Position numbers and translations under genes: made by a program. This document shows positions 6,734 to 10,577 of a stretch of DNA of 10,577 nt, piece after piece (positions within the stretch are counted from its first letter, which is position 1; every line of letters begins with the position of its first letter). This stretch comes from Paludibacteraceae bacterium (lineage in GTDB: Bacteria; Bacteroidota; Bacteroidia; Bacteroidales; Paludibacteraceae), in assembly GCA_023227695.1 (NCBI GenBank), contig JALNVE010000089.1, positions 1-10,577 of the forward strand. Direction: 5' to 3'. Under the pieces are notes generated by a model. That model ran no database searches, had not been told where the DNA came from, and saw only the letters and a list, made by a program, of their open reading frames with translations.

Positions 6734-7174
6734 ATGTTGACAGAAGAAAACTTATTAAAACTGGCTCTCAACATAGCCACGAAGACCCACAATGGTCAGA
6801 CAGACAAATCAGGAGAGCCCTACATAGAACATCCCATTAGGGTTTCAAAGAGATGCAAATCGGAGGATGCCCGAATTGTAGCTTTGCTACACGACACGAT
6901 TGAAGACACGGATGTAACAGCAGACTATCTGCTAAAAAAAGGGTTTCCTTCCTATCTAGTAGATGCCGTACTGGCAGTTACGAAGCTCAAAGACGAGGAT
7001 TACATGCAATATATACAAAGAGCCAGTCAGAACAAGATAAGCAAAGAGGTGAAGATAGCAGACCTCCAAGACAATATGGATATCACCCGCTTGAATTATC
7101 CTATGACTCAGATTGATTTTGACCGCCTCAACAAATATTTGAAGGCATACAAAAAACTAACCAATAACATCTAA
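6734..7174 (+). CDS. Small HD-domain hydrolase, SpoT/Mesh1-like (146 aa)
   Basis: A stand-alone HD-domain phosphohydrolase with the (p)ppGpp-hydrolase type of metal site: GEPYIEHP (27-34) with H33, ALLHDTIEDT (50-59) with H53, D54, E57 and D58, and KIADLQDNM (107-115) with D110. These correspond to the Mn-binding and catalytic residues of the Rel hydrolase domain, so the site looks intact. Length fits single-domain hydrolases such as Mesh1 (about 180) or shorter. One difference stands out: the motif usually read as GQxRKSG is GQTDKSG here, so the Arg that stacks on the guanine base in Rel is Asp24. The substrate may thus be an alarmone or another nucleotide pyrophosphate. The gene lies between two relics (6634-6729 and 7562-7946), the second of which resembles a synthetase. 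The ATG at 6734 follows an A-rich leader. Confidence 0.85.
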   Translation: MLTEENLLKLALNIATKTHNGQTDKSGEPYIEHPIRVSKRCKSEDARIVALLHDTIEDTDVTADYLLKKGFPSYLVDAVLAVTKLKDEDYMQYIQRASQNKISKEVKIADLQDNMDITRLNYPMTQIDFDRLNKYLKAYKKLTNNI

Positions 7175-7561
7175 AACAGAAACCATAACTCATGAATATC
7201 AAAAAAAGCTTTATTGTGATTTCAACTATGCTTATATCGCGCTATAAAAGCCATTACCTTCTAAAAAACAGACAAATAAGAATTTAGGTATGATCCTATT
7301 TATCCTACTTTCTCTAGTTATAACAAGGAAAAAAGCTTAACTTATAATGAAAAAACAAAGGCTGTCATTAAAAAAAGCTCGAAAATAATTATTACATTTG
7401 GGCAAAGACCGTAAATTTTACATTTTTAATATTTACGGAAATGGGCAGATAAGACTCAAGAAACTATGATTTGGTATTGAGAAACTATTTCGTTTTTCTA
7501 CAAACATTTTTGCAAAAACCATATTGTAGTTTTTGTTGATAAAATCAAATAGCTTCTGAAT
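7175..7561 (+). other. AT-rich gap between the HD hydrolase and the synthetase relic
   Basis: These 387 bases hold no credible gene. A 31-codon ORF at 7192-7287 begins MNIKKSFIVISTMLIS, like the start of an exported protein, but ends soon after. An 8-bp inverted repeat CCGTAAAT (7409-7416) / ATTTACGG (7431-7438) has a 14-base loop and no T-tail. TACATTTG at 7393-7400 matches the -7 consensus TAnnTTTG but has no -33 partner; it would start a transcript about 160 bases before the relic at 7562. The composition and lack of coding suggest decayed sequence. Confidence 0.6.
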
Positions 7562-7946
7562 ATGGATTATCTTACCGACGAAGAGGCTGCCGATGTGTTT
7601 TTGACATGATCAACGAAAGAAAGAACAAGCTATGAGTGAAAAACTTAATATGGATTTGCATTGTCAGAGATTATAGAAGAGTATGATGAACGTTTGCCTC
7701 TCTTTGTGAAGCTGCGAGAAGGAGTCATAAAATCACTGAGACATGTAATAGACCAAAGTAGAATGCTTGTCAGAAATCATGAATTAGGCAATAGGACTAC
7801 AAAACTTTTCGTTTGTACACTTGCTTCAAAAGGAATGTTCGAAGAAAGAGTTAAAAGGTCTTCTTGATGAGATTTTCGGAGTGGATGAAATCAACAGAAA
7901 CCTTGCCCAATTAATAATGGAAATAGAAAATAAACTAGAGAAATAA
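7562..7946 (+). pseudogene. Frameshifted, deleted relic resembling a RelA/SpoT synthetase
   Basis: No single frame is open, but consecutive frames read as one protein. Frame one from ATG 7562 gives MDYLTDEEAADVF and stops at 7607. The next, from about 7603, gives DMINERKNKL. The third, from 7632, gives MSEKLNMDL. The fourth, from 7661, gives LSEIIEEYDERLPLFVKL and a helical run ending near RMLVRNHE. The fifth, from about 7791, gives GLLDEIFGVDEINRNLAQ and ends at TAA 7944-7946. The first three switches each fit one lost base; the last is a bigger break. The EEYDERLPLF...LR start and the C-terminal LLDxIFGVxxxNxxxA pattern resemble Bacteroidota proteins with a RelA_SpoT synthetase domain (usually over 300 residues), with the catalytic middle missing. 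That family call is from memory of the pattern and is tentative; decay itself is well supported. Confidence 0.6.
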
Positions 7947-7965
7947 TACTTAATAAAAAAATTAT

Positions 7966-8580
7966 ATGGAAAAAGATAAAAAAATTGTCATTACCGTGAA
8001 CCGCGAAGCAGGTTCTGGCGGTAGAACTATCGGACGTATTGTTGCTGAAAAACTAGGAATTAAATATTACGACAACGCGGTTGCAGAAGGATTAAAAGCA
8101 CAATTTGGAGTTTCTATAGAAGATATAGAGGAGTTCAAGTTGAAAAAAGATATTTGGATGCGTCTTGCTCACTCTCTTTTAGCCAGAGAAGAAGTTGATA
8201 TTCCCGAAAAGACCCAATACACTCTTACTTCTGAAAATCTTTTTCAGGCAGAGTGTACTATTTTGAAAAATATAGCTAAAGAATCTTGCGTTATAGCAGG
8301 TCGTTTGGCTCACTATGTTTTCCGCAACGACAAAGATGTAATTAAAATTTTCATTACAGCCGACAAAGAGAAACGTGTGGCTCGCTTTGTCAAGAGACAA
8401 GGCTTAACTTCTGCTGAAGCATCAAAGAAGATTGATGAGCTAGACAATGGACGTGAGGAATACACCTTACGTTACACTAAGTTCACTCGTTACGATGCCC
8501 GTAACTACAACCTTGTACTCAATGTGACGAACAAAACAGAAGAAGAAGCTGCAGATTTAATTATTTCTTACATAAAATAA
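7966..8580 (+). CDS. Cytidylate-kinase-like P-loop protein (204 aa)
   Basis: The start matches the cytidylate kinase-like family (Cytidylate_kin2): VITVNREAGSGGRTIGRIVAEKLG (8-31), where the P-loop GSGGRTIG has Arg at the usual Lys position, as is typical of this family. KYYDNAVA (33-40) follows, then CVIAGRLAHYVF (108-119), where most members have GR-[CG]-AD-[YF], so the Asp is His115. Residues 134-172 look like the lid: KEKRVARFVKRQG...EEYTLRYT. The substrate is unknown; the true CMP kinase (Cmk) is a different subfamily and essential, so this is probably an accessory kinase. The gene starts 19 bases after the relic's stop and ends 7 bases before the rsbW-like gene, so it is likely the first gene of a three-gene operon. 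Confidence 0.85.
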   Translation: MEKDKKIVITVNREAGSGGRTIGRIVAEKLGIKYYDNAVAEGLKAQFGVSIEDIEEFKLKKDIWMRLAHSLLAREEVDIPEKTQYTLTSENLFQAECTILKNIAKESCVIAGRLAHYVFRNDKDVIKIFITADKEKRVARFVKRQGLTSAEASKKIDELDNGREEYTLRYTKFTRYDARNYNLVLNVTNKTEEEAADLIISYIK

Positions 8581-8587
8581 TATTGGT

Positions 8588-9022
8588 ATGAAGCCTATAG
8601 AACATCGCATTGTTTTAAAGAATGACATTTCCGAGCTTGAGCGTCTACATGATTTCATTAAGCAAATAGGCAAAGAGAATCATATCAAAGACGGTTTACT
8701 CGATGAAATAAATCTCGCAGTAGAAGAAGCTATTGTAAATGTAATTGATTATGCTTACCCTGATGGTGTAGAAGGCGAAGCTGTCATCAACGTAAACGAA
8801 GAGAACGGGTTTATAAAATTTGTCATCAAAGACAAAGGAAAGCCATTTGACCCTACCCAAGTGAAAGAGGCAGATACCACACTAAGCGTTGAAGACAGAG
8901 AAATTGGTGGACTAGGAATTTTCTTGGTTCGCAAGATTATGGACAATGTCCAATACGAACGGACAGCCGACGGACAAAATGTATTGACTCTAATTAAGAA
9001 AATTAAAGAAGAAAACATATGA
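8588..9022 (+). CDS. Anti-sigma regulatory kinase, RsbW/SpoIIAB-like (144 aa)
   Basis: A single GHKL ATPase domain (HATPase_c_2) that in partner switching binds a sigma factor or other target and phosphorylates an STAS antagonist. The N-box is EEAIVNVIDYAYP (46-58), with E47 and N51 matching the catalytic base and Mg ligand of SpoIIAB. G1 is DKGKPFDP (82-89) and G2 is GGLGIFLVRKIMD (107-119). Length is normal for the group (about 140). The stop overlaps the start of the STAS gene by four bases (ATGA, 9019-9022), so the pair is translationally coupled. No sigma-B-like factor lies in this window. The real target may lie elsewhere, and in Bacteroidota such pairs may act on something other than a sigma factor. 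Confidence 0.9.
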   Translation: MKPIEHRIVLKNDISELERLHDFIKQIGKENHIKDGLLDEINLAVEEAIVNVIDYAYPDGVEGEAVINVNEENGFIKFVIKDKGKPFDPTQVKEADTTLSVEDREIGGLGIFLVRKIMDNVQYERTADGQNVLTLIKKIKEENI

Positions 9023-9330
9023 TGAAACTAATTGTTAAAGAAGAAAACGGCAGGATCATCGGAACTCTTGAAGGACGATTGGACACTGCAGCTGGCCCTG
9101 AATTCATGAAAGAAATGGAGCCGTTAGTAAAAAATGCGGACAAACAAATTATTCTTGACTGCGCTGCGCTTGAATATATTAGTAGTTGCTGTCTTCGTGC
9201 ATTCTTAGCACTGCGTAAAGCTTCTGCAGCAAAAGGTGGAAAAATTCAAATAATCAACATGAATGATAAAATCATCAAAGTTTTTAAAATAACTGGTTTC
9301 TATAAATTGTTTGACATAAAGAATGATTAA
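9019..9330 (+). CDS. STAS anti-sigma factor antagonist, RsbV/SpoIIAA-like (103 aa)
   Basis: A single STAS domain that, when unphosphorylated, binds the RsbW-like kinase and frees its target. Features are GTLEGRLDTAAGPEF (15-29), IILDCAALEYISS (44-56), and a C-terminal KIIKVFKITGFYKLFDI. The phosphorylated Ser is expected to be Ser56, in YISSCCLRAF; most family members have YISS-[AS]-GLR there, so the usual Gly is Cys58 and Cys57 also precedes it. Two starts, ATG ATG, lie in tandem at 9019 and 9022; the first overlaps the upstream stop. It ends the likely operon of kinase-like gene, rsbW-like and rsbV-like. Confidence 0.9.
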   Translation: MMKLIVKEENGRIIGTLEGRLDTAAGPEFMKEMEPLVKNADKQIILDCAALEYISSCCLRAFLALRKASAAKGGKIQIINMNDKIIKVFKITGFYKLFDIKND

Positions 9331-9374
9331 AAGAAACACCAGTTGGCAGAATTAAATTCTATCCTTTTGCTGAA

Positions 9375-9382
9375 TAGTTTTG
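9375..9382 (+). promoter_or_regulatory. Possible Bacteroidota -7 box (TAGTTTTG) for the PrsW-like gene
   Basis: TAGTTTTG matches TAnnTTTG exactly, 45 bases after the STAS gene and about 170 bases before the preferred ATG at 9555. The -33 element is not evident, so this is only a candidate. It is the only exact match I found between the two genes. Confidence 0.3.
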
Positions 9383-9554
9383 TTATAAGCATCATTTAAT
9401 CTAATAGAAGGTTTTGAGGCAAGTATAATCAATGATTTTGGCCGTTTTACTTTCAAAGAGCAAGACAAAAACATATCTAACTAACAATCACTTATGTTTA
9501 ATTTGCTTTTGCTTTGTTTTTTGCCAAAGAGTCACCACATTAAACTATATTATT

Positions 9555-10466
9555 ATGACATATCTTATCGCTATCTTACCTATTATTCTATATCTGACAG
9601 TGGTTAAGTCACTTGACGGATATTCTACGACATCATTATCACACCAAATATATGCATTCCTATCAGGTATGTTAGCATGCATCATTCTGATGTTCACAAA
9701 GACAACTCTACCTGAATGGGGTACAGCGGCACTAAAACTCATCTTCATCGTTGTGCTGTTATGGCAAAGTAGAATAGCATTTCTCTCAGAGTCTGCCGTT
9801 TTAGGAACAATAATTGGAGGCGGTTTTGCTCTAACCGAAAACATTGCATACACCTACTTTAACAATATAACACTTCATGATGCAGAAACCATATACCTTA
9901 GTCTCTCAACCGCTACTATTCAGATAGGTTGTACTGCGATCTCGGCATCATTATTACTTATAATCAGCGGAAGAGCTGTCGGAAATCAAAATCACTCCAG
10001 ACCAATTCTTCTATGCTACATTCTCGCTCTCATCATTCCTTTTGCATTACATTACACCTACAATATCATGTTAGGAAAAGAAAGCCTATTGGTCGTCTTG
10101 TTTGTCACCTTTTTAAGCATCATGATTCTTCTTCAAATAACTTTCTGGATTGGAGAGAAAATGGTGTCAAAATGGCTCAAACAATCAATTGCCAAAGATG
10201 TTGAGCTTTTAAATGCAATAGAAGAAGGCAAATTAGAGGAAACGGAGGCAGGAGAATATTTTATGAGTCTAAAAGAAAATTTCTCTTCTGAAGATTGTTT
10301 TGACATGCTCAGCTATCTATCTCTTTCTTTACGGCTTTCACTTATGAAACGTAAACACATGATTTTAACGGAAAATAATAGTGAATACGATCCGGATGAT
10401 GAAGAAGTGGAATTTATAGACTCTTCTAAAAAAGAATTGGCTTCACTAAGAAAGAAAGGCGTATAG
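9555..10466 (+). CDS. Polytopic membrane protein, divergent PrsW-like (303 aa)
   Basis: About six or more hydrophobic segments fill residues 3-200, then a soluble, acidic tail of about 100 residues (201-303). The stretch GGGFALTENIAYTYF (88-102) matches the second motif of PrsW-type intramembrane metalloproteases, with E95. H166 in ALHYTYN could be the last metal ligand. But the first motif, EExxK, looks replaced by TAALK (57-61), and the first histidine motif is absent near 121-130 (IQIGCTAIS). It may therefore be an inactive homologue or a distant member. PrsW proteases activate sigma factors by cleaving anti-sigma factors, so its place beside an rsbW/rsbV pair is suggestive, though it seems to be a separate transcript. 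The frame is open from 9432, but the first 41 residues of that version are unlike a membrane-protein start, and ATG 9555 opens directly on the first hydrophobic segment. Confidence 0.7.
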   Translation: MTYLIAILPIILYLTVVKSLDGYSTTSLSHQIYAFLSGMLACIILMFTKTTLPEWGTAALKLIFIVVLLWQSRIAFLSESAVLGTIIGGGFALTENIAYTYFNNITLHDAETIYLSLSTATIQIGCTAISASLLLIISGRAVGNQNHSRPILLCYILALIIPFALHYTYNIMLGKESLLVVLFVTFLSIMILLQITFWIGEKMVSKWLKQSIAKDVELLNAIEEGKLEETEAGEYFMSLKENFSSEDCFDMLSYLSLSLRLSLMKRKHMILTENNSEYDPDDEEVEFIDSSKKELASLRKKGV

Positions 10467-10577
10467 GTCAAAATGCAGGCTGTAATATGTCTCAAAGCCC
10501 GATGAATACTCGGATTGAAACCAATTCAAAACTTTGAGGAACTATTTTAACAAATCGCACATGTTCTATAGGTCAAA
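10467..10577 (+). other. Non-coding end of window with a short direct repeat
   Basis: I see no gene in these 111 bases. TATAGGTCAAA occurs at 10462-10472, spanning the end of the membrane-protein gene, and again at 10567-10577, the window edge. No hairpin with a T-run is present, so the terminator of that gene is not evident here. Confidence 0.5.

Noticed and set aside
7192..7287. 31-codon ORF starting like an exported protein.
   Set aside because: The hydrophobic start is only 16 residues, followed by basic sequence and a stop. No continuation is seen in other frames; chance in AT-rich DNA is likely.
9432..9554. Upstream extension of the membrane protein that gives a 344-residue version.
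   Set aside because: The extra 41 residues are Cys- and Lys-rich and look like translated non-coding DNA. The internal ATG at 9555 opens directly onto the first membrane segment.

Overview
The window looks like chromosomal DNA from a member of the Bacteroidales (Bacteroidota). Support comes from A-rich leaders without clear Shine-Dalgarno sites, from three matches to the Bacteroidota -7 promoter box (TAnnTTTG), from protein types typical of the phylum (YwqK/MORN-like secreted protein, Bacteroidota-style MnmA and XseA, small RecD-like helicase), and from a GACCC-CTTCA-GGGTC palindrome family that I associate with intergenic regions of this phylum. I cannot name a genus. No rRNA, tRNA, CRISPR array or intact mobile element is visible.

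Left part (1-4443). A membrane-anchored protein of unknown function (119-799, minus strand) ends at a strong hairpin terminator and diverges from a RecD/Pif1-like helicase (1017-2414). The helicase ends at its own intrinsic terminator. A new promoter box then precedes a secreted YwqK/MORN-repeat protein (2484-3272), followed 34 bases later by mnmA, the tRNA 2-thiouridylase.

Middle (4444-6612). A 522-base non-coding stretch carries a REP-like element. Two double-palindrome units face each other, a fifth degenerate palindrome follows, and a 12-bp triplicate lies beside it. Next come xseA and xseB, the two subunits of exonuclease VII. XseA carries an unusual run of 22-residue repeats in its coiled-coil arm.

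Right part (6613-10577). This is the most unusual stretch. It holds an intact small HD-domain hydrolase of the SpoT/Mesh1 type between two apparent gene relics. The first is a tail of about 31 codons that resembles the C-terminus of a SpoIIE/RsbU (PP2C) phosphatase. The second is a multiply frameshifted, internally deleted ORF that resembles a RelA/SpoT alarmone synthetase. Then follow a cytidylate-kinase-like P-loop protein, an RsbW/SpoIIAB-like anti-sigma kinase, and an RsbV/SpoIIAA-like STAS antagonist overlapping it by four bases. Last is a polytopic membrane protein that looks like a PrsW protease homologue lacking some catalytic motifs.

How the genes may work together (inference). The RsbW/RsbV pair forms a partner-switching module that normally needs an RsbU-type phosphatase, and the only trace of one here is the relic beside xseB. 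The HD hydrolase would normally balance an alarmone synthetase, and the only local trace of one is also a relic. The segment between xseB and the kinase-like gene therefore looks like an eroding signalling locus. Both relic identifications rest on recognising motif patterns by eye and need a profile search.
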